This document shows, piece by piece, positions 41,315 to 47,835 of a stretch of 47,835 bases of DNA. The notes beneath the pieces were generated by a model that was given only the letters and a program-made list of their open reading frames with translations, searched no databases and had not been told where the DNA came from. The translations under genes were made by a program, and so were the position numbers. Positions within the stretch are counted from its first letter, which is position 1. Every line of letters begins with the position of its first letter. Source of the stretch: an uncultured Eubacterium sp. (lineage in GTDB: Bacteria > Bacillota > Clostridia > Lachnospirales > Lachnospiraceae); NCBI GenBank assembly GCA_910589595.1, contig CAJUTM010000026.1, positions 1 through 47,835 of the forward strand. The letters are read 5' to 3'.

Positions 41315-41893
41315 TCACAGAGAAAAAATCTTTGCCATCAAGTAAGTAACAATAAAAGCTATTGCTGCACTTCCAAACACATATAGTACAGTTTGATATG
41401 GACGTTTTCCGATTTCTTGTTGTTTCTCTATCTCATCTAATCTTTTTCCTTCCATAAAGGCAACAATTTCTTTATAGGTTGAAAGATTGTTTTCTTTTTT
41501 GACTTTATGTGCCTTAAACGAAAAACATACTGCAACTGCATACACCACACTCCAGGGCATCATTCCATACCAGCCCATGAAAGCCATAAACGGAACTACT
41601 GAAATGACCGTTAGTATCAAAAATACAGCATATATACCTGCATATTTCTTTAACTTTTTAATTTCTGTTTCCTTGATTTCTTTTTTCATAATTTCAACAT
41701 CCCCTTTAATTAGTTGGTCAAGAGATACGTTGAATACAGAACTTAGCAGTAATACACTATGAATATCGGGATAGTTTTTCCCCGTTTCCCAATTAGAAAC
41801 TGTCTGTCTGCTCACATAGACCTTTTCTGCCAGTTCTTCTTGAGAAATCCCCATATTACTGCGATATTTTTTTATTTGTGCGCCAACTTCCAA
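41315..41893 (-). CDS. XRE-family regulator with three membrane segments
   Basis: This 192-residue protein has an N-terminal helix-turn-helix (about 5-60, ISQEELAEKVYVSRQTVSNWETGKNYPD). A linker and three hydrophobic helices follow (about 84-103, 107-125 and 168-190). The TTG start at 41893 follows GGAGG by seven bases. Membrane-tethered XRE regulators of this type often respond to envelope conditions. The target may be its own gene or a lost neighbour. It is the only minus-strand gene besides LysR. Confidence 0.85.
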   Translation of the reverse strand: MEVGAQIKKYRSNMGISQEELAEKVYVSRQTVSNWETGKNYPDIHSVLLLSSVFNVSLDQLIKGDVEIMKKEIKETEIKKLKKYAGIYAVFLILTVISVVPFMAFMGWYGMMPWSVVYAVAVCFSFKAHKVKKENNLSTYKEIVAFMEGKRLDEIEKQQEIGKRPYQTVLYVFGSAAIAFIVTYLMAKIFSL

Positions 41894-41999
41894 CTTTCTT
41901 CCTCCTTTTTGCGTTTGTCGATTGATTAGTATCCTTGAACCACCAGAATCTTATCATTCAACAACCTCGGCTTCTACCAAAAGAATTTGACTTTAGCCA

Positions 42000-42035
42000 A
42001 AATCCCTATGTCAAATCCTTTTGACACAGGGATTT
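42000..42035. other. long near-perfect inverted repeat upstream of the XRE gene
   Basis: Arms 42000-42015 and 42020-42035 are complementary over 16 bases except one A-C mismatch, with loop TCCT. The right arm contains TTGACA, and a TATAAT lies at 42048-42053, although the 21-base spacing is too long for a standard promoter. It may be an operator of the XRE regulator or a bidirectional terminator. Confidence 0.5.
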
Positions 42036-42071
42036 ATCTATGTTTATTATAATACTACCTAATCTTTTGGG

Positions 42072-42278
42072 GAAATACAAATTCCATCAGAGTTAGATTA
42101 TGGCTTCTATAGAATTAGAAAAGGCTATGTTGATGAGTATGGGAGGTCTCTTGAACGAGAACCCAAATTATTGGGAGCTTATGGGATTTTTACAAAAGAT
42201 GGGTTAGCATATGAGATTAATTATGAATTGATTGCTAACAGCATTTATGAAAGAAATGATGGCCTTGATAGGGACTAA
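42072..42278 (+). pseudogene. C-terminal remnant of an Imm26-like gene
   Basis: The frame reads EIQIPSELDYGFYRIRKGYV, then EPKLLGAYGIFTKDG and AYEINYELIANS, ending at TAA 42276-42278. It aligns with the last ~60 residues of the intact protein at 20648-21244 but has no N-terminal half, start codon or ribosome site. A further deleted copy lies at 39320-39383 and shares this copy's 3' flank. Confidence 0.7.
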
Positions 42279-42319
42279 ATCATAAAAAGATAAAGGGCTG
42301 TGTGTATACAAAATTCCAT

Positions 42320-42348
42320 TTTACAGAATGTTTTAATTGGAGTATACT
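42320..42348 (+). promoter_or_regulatory. promoter for the DUF4268-like gene
   Basis: TTTACA (42320-42325), a 17-base spacer and TATACT (42343-42348) lie 49 bases before the ATG. A second TATACT lies at 42354-42359. Confidence 0.65.
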
Positions 42349-42396
42349 TAGACTATACTTGATTGGGAAAAGGAGCAAATACGAAAGGGGAATACG

Positions 42397-43368
42397 ATGA
42401 TTAACCTTGGTACATTAGAAGAAATTAAGGACTTGAGAGAAGTATGGTCACATGAGGCTCATGACTTTACTCCGTGGTTGGCAAAAAATATCTCTATTCT
42501 TGGTGATGAAGTTGGTATTGATATTTCTATAGAAGAAACAGAATCATCAGTTGGTGATTTTAATGTGGACATATTTGCTACAGATGCAGATACAGGTAAG
42601 AAGATTATTATTGAGAATCAGCTTGAAGAAACCGACCACGACCATTTGGGTAAGCTAATTACTTATGCATCTGGGAAGTCTGCTGATTTGGTTATTTGGC
42701 TTGTAAGGAAAGCAAGACCAGAGCATCGTGCTGCAATTGAGTGGCTTAATAATCATACGGATGAAGGTGTAGGCTTTATTCTTTGTGAAATAAAGGTGTT
42801 TAGAATTGGAAACTCTGAGCCGGCACCCAAATTTGAGATTATTGAGCAGCCGAACAATTGGGTTAAGGAAATGAAAAAGCCTTCCGGAACCAATAAAAGA
42901 ACTGTTCTTCCGAAGATAAAAGATATGCTTGAGTGGGGAGTGGTTAAAGGGGGAGACATTTTAGCTGCAAAAGGCTCTGACGAGGAGGCTGCCCTTCTTC
43001 AAAATGGTCATGTTTCCGTCAATGATGAGGAAATGTCGATGCAGGATTGGCTAAGAAGAGTGACTGGATGGAAGTCTGTAGAAACATATAAATTTGCTAT
43101 CCACAAAGAAACGGGTAAGACATTATCTCAAATCCGTAAAGAGTATATGGATGAGAACATGGAATGGTTGTATGATACTACTTCCAAAGAGATAAGTTTT
43201 GATGAGTTCCATAATTCATTAAAGAGAATGTCGGAAACAGCTTTGTTATTACAAAGATTTCAAGATAAAAAAGAAGCTATAGCTTATCTTATGAATGAAA
43301 CAGGACTTCCAGTAGAAGAGTGTACTTCTGCATATGATATTTATATGAAAATGTTTGATTATAAATGA
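42397..43368 (+). CDS. DUF4268-like PD-(D/E)XK nuclease fold protein with RAMA domain
   Basis: This 323-residue protein's N-terminal part (1-145) has LREVWSHEAHDFTPWLAKN, VDIFATD and IIENQLEETDHDHLGKLITYA. That matches the DUF4268-associated nuclease-like family, where D-x(n)-E-x-Q is the PD-(D/E)XK-type core. The middle part (about 170-245; KGGDILAAKGSDEEAALLQN, SMQDWLRRVTGW) resembles a RAMA domain, found with modification-dependent systems. A standalone DNA-processing or defence role is inferred. It has its own promoter and a GGGG ribosome site. No methylase or helicase partner is adjacent. Confidence 0.75.
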   Translation: MINLGTLEEIKDLREVWSHEAHDFTPWLAKNISILGDEVGIDISIEETESSVGDFNVDIFATDADTGKKIIIENQLEETDHDHLGKLITYASGKSADLVIWLVRKARPEHRAAIEWLNNHTDEGVGFILCEIKVFRIGNSEPAPKFEIIEQPNNWVKEMKKPSGTNKRTVLPKIKDMLEWGVVKGGDILAAKGSDEEAALLQNGHVSVNDEEMSMQDWLRRVTGWKSVETYKFAIHKETGKTLSQIRKEYMDENMEWLYDTTSKEISFDEFHNSLKRMSETALLLQRFQDKKEAIAYLMNETGLPVEECTSAYDIYMKMFDYK

Positions 43369-43804
43369 CATTTATTTAATAAACTTTCAGATTGCAGGAG
43401 CAATACAACGAGATTTGTACTACGATTTGACTGCTACACACGGCTGTAAAATGCTAATTCTTGGTGTTTTAAGATAGGAGAAGATTATGATTAGAGTTTT
43501 ATTTATCTGCCATGGAAGGAGTGACCGTTTTTGCTGAAAGCATGATATTTACAAGGTTTTTGGTAAAGTAATCAAAGAATTTAGACCAAAAATAGACCAA
43601 TTAGACAAGAGGAATCTGTATGATATTTGAATATTTGCATAGGCACATATGCTGATAGGAATATGAGTATGTGTGTCTATTTTTGTGTTCAAATTTATTA
43701 GTACATATAATGTAGAAATAAGTTTATGGGAGAATAATTAAGCTGACAGAAATGTGCAAAACATGAAAAGTATATTTTATTGACAAAAACAAGGAGGAAT
43801 TGCA
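43369..43804. other. intergenic region with gene relics
   Basis: Apart from the truncated phosphatase start at 43487-43537, no gene is seen. A TGACA-containing stretch near 43743 and TATATT at 43771-43776 are too far apart for a normal promoter. The repeated AGACCAAAAATAGACCAATT pattern near 43582-43601 is a short direct repeat of AGACCAA. The mobile-type operon begins at 43805. Confidence 0.4.
43487..43537 (+). pseudogene. truncated start of a low-molecular-weight protein tyrosine phosphatase
   Basis: With a good AGGAG site eight bases upstream, the frame reads MIRVLFICHGRSDRFC and stops. MIRVLFICHG is the opening strand and P-loop start of LMW-PTP proteins, normally followed by N-x-C-R-S. 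The match ends abruptly at GR, consistent with a rearrangement or insertion point in the gene's 5' end. Confidence 0.55.
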
Positions 43805-44377
43805 GTGCGAAAGATTTCAGATTTAGAGGAGAAGAAACTAATAGTTGCTTATTCTATGGCAAAAGACGAGAAAAACATTGGGATTGAGTATGTTTGGAGG
43901 GATTGGCGTACAAGATGGAATGATGATTTTTCAGTCAATGGGAGAGCATTGAGAAGATACAATCATCAATTTGTAAAATCCAAAACAAAAGCAAGGGAGA
44001 TGATAAGAAAGGGAGAAACTGATATATACAAGTATAAAGAATATGATGATTTACTTGCACAAATATGTGAATGGATGGAGACAAATTATGATAATTCCAT
44101 AAGCAGACAGGAAAATGTAGACATCCTTAGAAGAAAACTGCTGGAATATAAAGAAGAATGCTATGGGGAGCTTTATACTCTTTTGAAAAAAAGCGGATTA
44201 AAGGGAAAAGGATATAGGCTGCAAAATGCCGTTTCTGCAAAAAATGTACAGGATTTAGGCATTTATCGTATTTCTTATAAGGATGGGAAAGGTTTCACGG
44301 AATATGTACAGGGGACATATGAGCAGATCGTTAATTGGATGAATGAGAAAGCGGAGGTAATAAACAGAAATGAATGA
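43805..44377 (+). CDS. unknown protein, paralogue A1 of the HU-linked operon
   Basis: This 190-residue soluble, charged protein (GTG start, AAGGAGG upstream) reads MRKISDLEEKKLIVAYSMAK at its start. Later segments are YNHQFVKSKTKAREMI, WMETNYDNSISRQENV and LYTLLKKSGLKGKGYRL. It aligns over its length with the protein at 45084-45638, so they are paralogues. No known motif was recognised. Its last eight bases overlap the next (HU-like) gene, showing translational coupling. A role in element maintenance or DNA transactions is inferred from its partners. Confidence 0.7.
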   Translation: MRKISDLEEKKLIVAYSMAKDEKNIGIEYVWRDWRTRWNDDFSVNGRALRRYNHQFVKSKTKAREMIRKGETDIYKYKEYDDLLAQICEWMETNYDNSISRQENVDILRRKLLEYKEECYGELYTLLKKSGLKGKGYRLQNAVSAKNVQDLGIYRISYKDGKGFTEYVQGTYEQIVNWMNEKAEVINRNE

Positions 44378-44699
44378 GAAGATTATTAAACCCGGATTTG
44401 TAAAAAGGATTGTAGATTTATTGAAAAGCAGAGATAAAAAGTATACAAAGGAAGAGATTGAATATGTTTTGTCTGCATTTTGGGATGTAATTATAGAGGC
44501 ACTTGAAAATGGCAATTCGATAAATCTAAATGGATATGCAACATTAGGAACAAAGCATATGGCAGAGCGTAAATCAAGGAATGTAGTAGAGAATAAGGAA
44601 ATTATTCTGCCTGAACAATATCGTATATACTTTAAACCAGGTTCTAAATTAAAGCAGGCAGCAACAGCTTATACAGAAAAGCAGTTAGGGGGTAAATGA
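44370..44699 (+). CDS. HU-like DNA-binding protein 1
   Basis: This 109-residue protein has helices (FVKRIVDLLKSRDKKYTKEEIEYVLSAFWDVIIEAL) followed by SINLNGYATLGTKHMAERKSRN and YRIYFKPGSKLKQAA. This is the HU fold with a shortened or altered arm lacking the usual RNPxTG. It overlaps both neighbours and is a paralogue of the next protein. It likely bends or coats DNA of the element. Confidence 0.75.
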   Translation: MNEKIIKPGFVKRIVDLLKSRDKKYTKEEIEYVLSAFWDVIIEALENGNSINLNGYATLGTKHMAERKSRNVVENKEIILPEQYRIYFKPGSKLKQAATAYTEKQLGGK

Positions 44700-45097
44700 T
44701 GGGGATTGAATTACATAAAAAAGATATTATTGATAAAATATCACAAAAATTGATTGGTGAAAAGATAGCAATAGGCGGTAATGGCAAGAAATATAAACGA
44801 AAATATCATCTAAAATACACACAGAAAATTATTGCAAATGTATTAAATGCTTTTTGGGAGGTAGTTGCTGAATCTGTAGAGCAAGGCGATTCTATTAAAA
44901 TAAACAATTATATCAAGATGGAACCCAAATACTATAAAGCAGTCAAATTAAATGCCAATGGATTTAACAATATAAAACAGAATATTGTTCCAGCACGATA
45001 TAGGATTAGGTTTACTATGGGTGAACGTCTAAAAGAAGCGTGTAGGAGATTGTCACAAAAACTTAATGATGGAGGAACAGAAAATGGTAAAGATTAA
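44696..45097 (+). CDS. HU-like DNA-binding protein 2 (with N-terminal insertion)
   Basis: This 133-residue protein has a C-terminal two-thirds that matches HU-like protein 1 (ANVLNAFWEVVAESVEQGDSIKINNY, PARYRIRFTMGERLKEAC). The N-terminal helix pair is split by a ~20-residue basic insertion (KIAIGGNGKKYKRKYHLKY). The arm region is Asn/Lys-rich and lacks RNPxTG. ATG 44696 and ATG 44699 are both possible. It overlaps the flanking genes. Confidence 0.7.
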   Translation: MMGIELHKKDIIDKISQKLIGEKIAIGGNGKKYKRKYHLKYTQKIIANVLNAFWEVVAESVEQGDSIKINNYIKMEPKYYKAVKLNANGFNNIKQNIVPARYRIRFTMGERLKEACRRLSQKLNDGGTENGKD

Positions 45098-45638
45098 GGA
45101 TTTAGAAGAAAAGAGATGCATTATGGCATATTATAAATGCCACAGTGATAAAAACAGAAAAAATCTGTTTAGTAACAGCAGTATTTATAATGAATGGTGG
45201 AGATGGTGGGGCATGGATTTACCAAAGAAGAAAAGCGGAAAACCAATGCAGATATACAGAAATCAGTTTGTGTTGTCGGCAGCAAAACAAAGAAAAGGCA
45301 TTACTTCTGAAAAGCATAAGGAGTATACGGAGGTACTCAACTCTATTACAAAATGGATTAATGACAATTATGATCTTAGTGTTTCACGCAAAGTAAATAG
45401 AAACAGATTTCATGATATGCTTGTACAGCTTAGAGAAGAAAATTATGCACAACTGATTCATTTGTTGAAAGATAATGGATTGGCAGATAAAGGATATTCT
45501 TTACATGACACATCTTCAGATAATATTTTTGACTTAGCTAATTACTGTCTAATATGTAATGGTGATGGTATGACAGTTACAAATGGTAGTTATGAGACAA
45601 TTTTAGAACATTTAAGCACTATAGCCATTGAGGAATAA
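45084..45638 (+). CDS. unknown protein, paralogue A2 of the HU-linked operon
   Basis: This protein has 184 residues from ATG 45084; an in-frame ATG at 45066 would overlap HU-like 2 more deeply. The opening MVKIKDLEEKRCIMAYYKC, YRNQFVLSAAKQRKG, WINDNYDLSVSRK and LIHLLKDNGLADKGYSL align with paralogue A1. It differs by an inserted Trp/Lys-rich stretch at about 30-55. Function unknown. It shares its last base with the next gene's ATG. Confidence 0.7.
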   Translation: MVKIKDLEEKRCIMAYYKCHSDKNRKNLFSNSSIYNEWWRWWGMDLPKKKSGKPMQIYRNQFVLSAAKQRKGITSEKHKEYTEVLNSITKWINDNYDLSVSRKVNRNRFHDMLVQLREENYAQLIHLLKDNGLADKGYSLHDTSSDNIFDLANYCLICNGDGMTVTNGSYETILEHLSTIAIEE

Positions 45639-45853
45639 TGAATCATAGAAACAGACGGCAATACCCTCACGTTTGGTGTGTCCAAGCGATGGGGGGAAGG
45701 GTCATTGGAGGAAAAAGATACATAGTGAAATTAAATGAACGAGTAGCAATTATTACAGAAGATAATATAAGTAGATTATCATATTTGTATGGAGAAATAG
45801 ATATTGACGATTTATTCACTGGGGGTTGGTTTATATGCAGTTTACAGATTTAG
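45638..45853 (+). CDS. small hypothetical protein of the HU-linked operon
   Basis: This 71-residue protein starts at ATG 45638, overlapping the preceding stop by one base. It reads MNHRNRRQYPHVWCVQAMGG and then a beta-rich segment (RYIVKLNERVAIITEDN). No motif was recognised. Tight coupling to the previous gene supports it being real. Confidence 0.5.
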   Translation: MNHRNRRQYPHVWCVQAMGGRVIGGKRYIVKLNERVAIITEDNISRLSYLYGEIDIDDLFTGGWFICSLQI

Positions 45854-45903
45854 AATGGAAAGATGTTGTATCGGATGGAGTTACCGTATGTAGCCTGCCT
45901 TAA
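45835..45903 (+). CDS. possible 22-residue peptide or truncated gene
   Basis: ATG 45835 follows GGGGG and the frame MQFTDLEWKDVVSDGVTVCS continues to a TAA at 45901-45903. It overlaps the end of the previous gene as the other members of this operon do. It is probably the start of a gene cut short, followed 50 bases later by a terminator. Confidence 0.3.
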   Translation: MQFTDLEWKDVVSDGVTVCSLP

Positions 45904-45951
45904 TGAGATCCCAATAAAAAAGTAATTAGAAACTGAATAATCAATTAAAAC

Positions 45952-45983
45952 AAGAGACAGTATGAATCTGTATTGTCTCTTTT
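45952..45983 (+). terminator. intrinsic terminator closing the HU-linked operon
   Basis: AAGAGACA (45952-45959) pairs with TGTCTCTT (45974-45981) around a 14-base loop that may itself pair CAG/CTG. A short T run follows. Confidence 0.75.
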
Positions 45984-46033
45984 ATTATGAATAGGATTCG
46001 GAGCATACAATCGGGATGCTCAATTATTGGCTG

Positions 46034-46049
46034 ACCACAAAATTGTGGT
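46034..46049. promoter_or_regulatory. small palindromic operator-like site
   Basis: ACCACAA and TTGTGGT form a perfect 7-bp inverted repeat separated by two bases, about 40 bases before the next ATG. Its size and spacing fit a dimeric regulator site. No terminator-type T run follows. Confidence 0.4.
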
Positions 46050-46091
46050 GAGTTATCTATTATCATATCGAAAGGAATTTTATAAGCAACA

Positions 46092-47381
46092 ATGAGTAAT
46101 ACAAAAGTAATCGAAAATTTAGAAACAAAAATATGTAAGAAGTGCGGTAGAATTCTGCCAGTAGATAAATTTAGAATGGTAAAAGGACAGTTCCACAATC
46201 CATATTATTTGGGACATTGTAAAGAATGTGAGTATAAATATCAGCGTGAGTATTTAGAAGAAAAGAATAAGGTTACGTTTTCGGATAATCTCGAAATACT
46301 CATAGAAAGACATTATAAAGAAGTCAAGTCAGAAAGAATGCTGGATATATCCAAAATAAATATTATCCCATTAGGAACAGATGAGATATTTGTAAGGCTG
46401 ATGGATTATAAGAATGCATGGCTATCAAATTATGGACGTGTAATCAGATTTTCAAACGGTAAATATAATCTGTTACAAGGAAGTTATGACGATTATGGAG
46501 CTTTATTCTATTCGTTAAGAAAGAATGTATTCTTTGATGGTAAATGGGTTTATCAGGGAGTTCATCTTTATGCGGCAAAGGCAGTAGTAGAAGAATTTAT
46601 TGTGAATCCTGATAAGGCAAATAATGCTTACATATGGCATAGCGGAGCCGATAAACAGGATCTTTATTATAGAAACTTGTACCCGCTGAATCAAAAGCAG
46701 TATATGATTGTCAGAAGTCATTTTAATAAAACAGGTGATGATTCTGAAGAATTTATCTTAAAAGTTATGAATGATATAAGATACAAGCCGGATGATTGGA
46801 GCCGGAAATGTATGGAGCCTGTTATGTGCGGCATTGGTTATCGTGGAAGTGAAAATGTGGACTGTACATCGGAATCCTATCTTAAATGGCATGATATGCT
46901 GGTAAGATGCTACAATGAAAAATTTCATGAGAGACAGCCGCAGTATACGGGATGTACTGTGTGTGAGGAATGGCTGAATTACAGTAATTTCAAAGTGTGG
47001 TATGATCAGAATAAGATAAAAGGTATGTCATTGGATCTGGATAAAGATATTCTGTTTAAGGGCAATAAGGTGTATAGTCCTGAAACGGTGGCATTTGTGC
47101 CGCATGTGATCAATACGCTATTCTTGAATGGTAAGAAAAGCAGAGGAGATCTGCCTTTGGGGGTACATTTTGATAAGAGTAAAGGTAAATATCGCGCCGA
47201 AATGTCATTTATGAGAGAACAGATTAAATTGGGCTGGTTTGATACTGCTGAGTCCGCTTTTGCAAGGTACAAAGAGTATAAAGAAGATTTTATAAGGGAT
47301 ATGGCAGAACAATATAAGGATATTTTACCAAATAAGGTATATGAAGCAATGATGGAGTGGAAGATTGAAATTGATGATTAA
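46092..47381 (+). CDS. zinc-finger, HNH-like and AP2-like mobile-element protein
   Basis: This 429-residue protein has an N-terminal four-cysteine ribbon (CKKCGRILP..CKECEY). A NUMOD4-like patch follows (AWLSNYGRVIRFSNG). An HNH-homing-endonuclease-type region (about 265-345) has WHDMLVRCYNEK, GCTVCEEWLNYSNFKVWY, DLDKDI and YSPETVAFVPH. An AP2-like DNA-binding module (about 365-405; GVHFDKSKGKYRAEMSF, LGWFDTAESAFARY) ends it. Such proteins are common in phages and their free-standing homing genes. A canonical H-N-H triad is not obvious, so catalysis is uncertain. It supports the phage or mobile nature of this end. Confidence 0.75.
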   Translation: MSNTKVIENLETKICKKCGRILPVDKFRMVKGQFHNPYYLGHCKECEYKYQREYLEEKNKVTFSDNLEILIERHYKEVKSERMLDISKINIIPLGTDEIFVRLMDYKNAWLSNYGRVIRFSNGKYNLLQGSYDDYGALFYSLRKNVFFDGKWVYQGVHLYAAKAVVEEFIVNPDKANNAYIWHSGADKQDLYYRNLYPLNQKQYMIVRSHFNKTGDDSEEFILKVMNDIRYKPDDWSRKCMEPVMCGIGYRGSENVDCTSESYLKWHDMLVRCYNEKFHERQPQYTGCTVCEEWLNYSNFKVWYDQNKIKGMSLDLDKDILFKGNKVYSPETVAFVPHVINTLFLNGKKSRGDLPLGVHFDKSKGKYRAEMSFMREQIKLGWFDTAESAFARYKEYKEDFIRDMAEQYKDILPNKVYEAMMEWKIEIDD

Positions 47382-47402
47382 ATTACAGGAGGCCATTTTA
47401 CA

Positions 47403-47720
47403 ATGAATAAGACAAATACAACAGATTCTACATTAAACATGGTTAAATCAGTATGTGCGGAGCGTGAACGCAAGGAATGTGATAGGTTAAGGGCAAACAG
47501 GATTGAAATGGAACAAAGAGAAGAAGCTGAAAACGAAAGAATACAGCATAGCAATAGTGTTCTCAATTCTTATATTGAAAAAGCAATGGCGAGAGAAGAA
47601 CAGCAGAGAGAGAAACATAATCAGACCTTACAGAATATCCATGATGCGAGTGTGAAAAGAAAGTCAGAAGACGCATACAGGACAGAAGAGATGACTGCTG
47701 CAATGAACAGAGGTATCTAG
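47403..47720 (+). CDS. coiled-coil hypothetical protein, possibly continuing past an amber stop
   Basis: This 105-residue, very charged protein is almost entirely helical (REEAENERIQHSNSVLNSYI, AREEQQREKHNQTLQNI), and a coiled coil is likely. It starts 21 bases after the previous gene with an AGGAGG site. It ends at TAG 47718-47720, but the same frame stays open for 37 more codons of similar composition (NARAEENRNTVDDFMNRNRR) to another TAG at 47832-47834. Either the gene is truncated by a mutation or the amber codon is read through. Confidence 0.55.
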   Translation: MNKTNTTDSTLNMVKSVCAERERKECDRLRANRIEMEQREEAENERIQHSNSVLNSYIEKAMAREEQQREKHNQTLQNIHDASVKRKSEDAYRTEEMTAAMNRGI

Positions 47721-47834
47721 AATGCAAGGGCAGAGGAAAATAGAAATACAGTAGATGATTTTATGAATCGGAATAGGAGATTGCTCCTATGTCAAGATTT
47801 AGTACAAACTAAAATGAGATATTCAATAAGTTAG
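47721..47834 (+). other. in-frame continuation after an amber codon
   Basis: The 37 sense codons after TAG 47718 keep the reading frame and the Asn/Arg/Glu-rich helical character of the upstream protein, then meet a second TAG. The possibilities are readthrough, a recent nonsense mutation, or chance. No independent ribosome site or start codon is evident at its beginning. Confidence 0.3.
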
Positions 47835-47835
47835 C

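Noticed and set aside
1..47835. CRISPR arrays, tRNA, rRNA or complete insertion sequences
   Set aside because: No regularly spaced identical repeats, no cloverleaf or CCA-type ends and no transposase-like protein were seen on either strand by reading.

Overview
The window reads as a chromosomal segment of a gut-type Firmicute, most likely a Lachnospiraceae-like Clostridia. The support is moderate-to-low GC, strong GGAGG ribosome sites with some TTG/GTG starts, lysine-rich Ig-like surface proteins, a FeoB-associated Cys-rich mini-protein, zinc-ribbon membrane proteins and LytTR two-component genes. This placement rests on gene style. No rRNA or tRNA gene was seen.

Layout. (1) 0.1-9.6 kb is core-like and all on the plus strand. 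It holds a FeoB-associated mini-protein, a secreted type-B carboxylesterase with an Ig-like domain, an AlgI-type MBOAT acyltransferase with an SGNH-like partner, a GH31 glycosidase, and an EAL phosphodiesterase with a degenerate GGDEF domain. Together these suggest surface glycan acylation/deacylation near a c-di-GMP enzyme. (2) 9.9-23 kb is a polymorphic-toxin locus. A DNRLRE/Kelch secreted protein, a small membrane protein and a 2018-residue RHS protein ending in a type-17 toxin tip are followed by a probable immunity gene. Next come a frameshifted GIY-YIG-like orphan toxin tip and four AT-rich immunity-like genes, one of them Imm26-like. (3) 23-29.7 kb holds a giant repeat surface protein, an HU-like protein, a zinc-ribbon/DUF4190/SecD-head protein and a radical SAM protein.

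(4) 29.8-33.8 kb holds an AbiEi/AbiEii type IV toxin-antitoxin pair with a large palindromic operator around its promoter, a convergent LysR regulator, a decayed zinc-ribbon/PH-like gene and an orphan BlaI repressor. (5) 34.1-38.3 kb is a LytTR response regulator, an AgrC-like kinase and three small, signal-less proteins of unknown function. (6) 38.4-43.5 kb is a scrapyard: small hypotheticals, a flavodoxin, two zinc-ribbon membrane proteins, a ParB scrap, a membrane XRE regulator, two related decayed Imm26 copies, a DUF4268/RAMA nuclease-like protein and a truncated LMW phosphatase start.

(7) 43.8-47.8 kb is mobile-element or phage-like. A tightly overlapped operon contains two paralogous ~185-residue unknown proteins flanking two paralogous HU-like proteins. 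Downstream are a zinc-finger/HNH-like/AP2-like protein and a coiled-coil protein whose frame continues past an amber stop. The best candidates for something undescribed are the HU-paralogue operon, the LytTR operon with three unknown proteins, and the immunity scrapyard.
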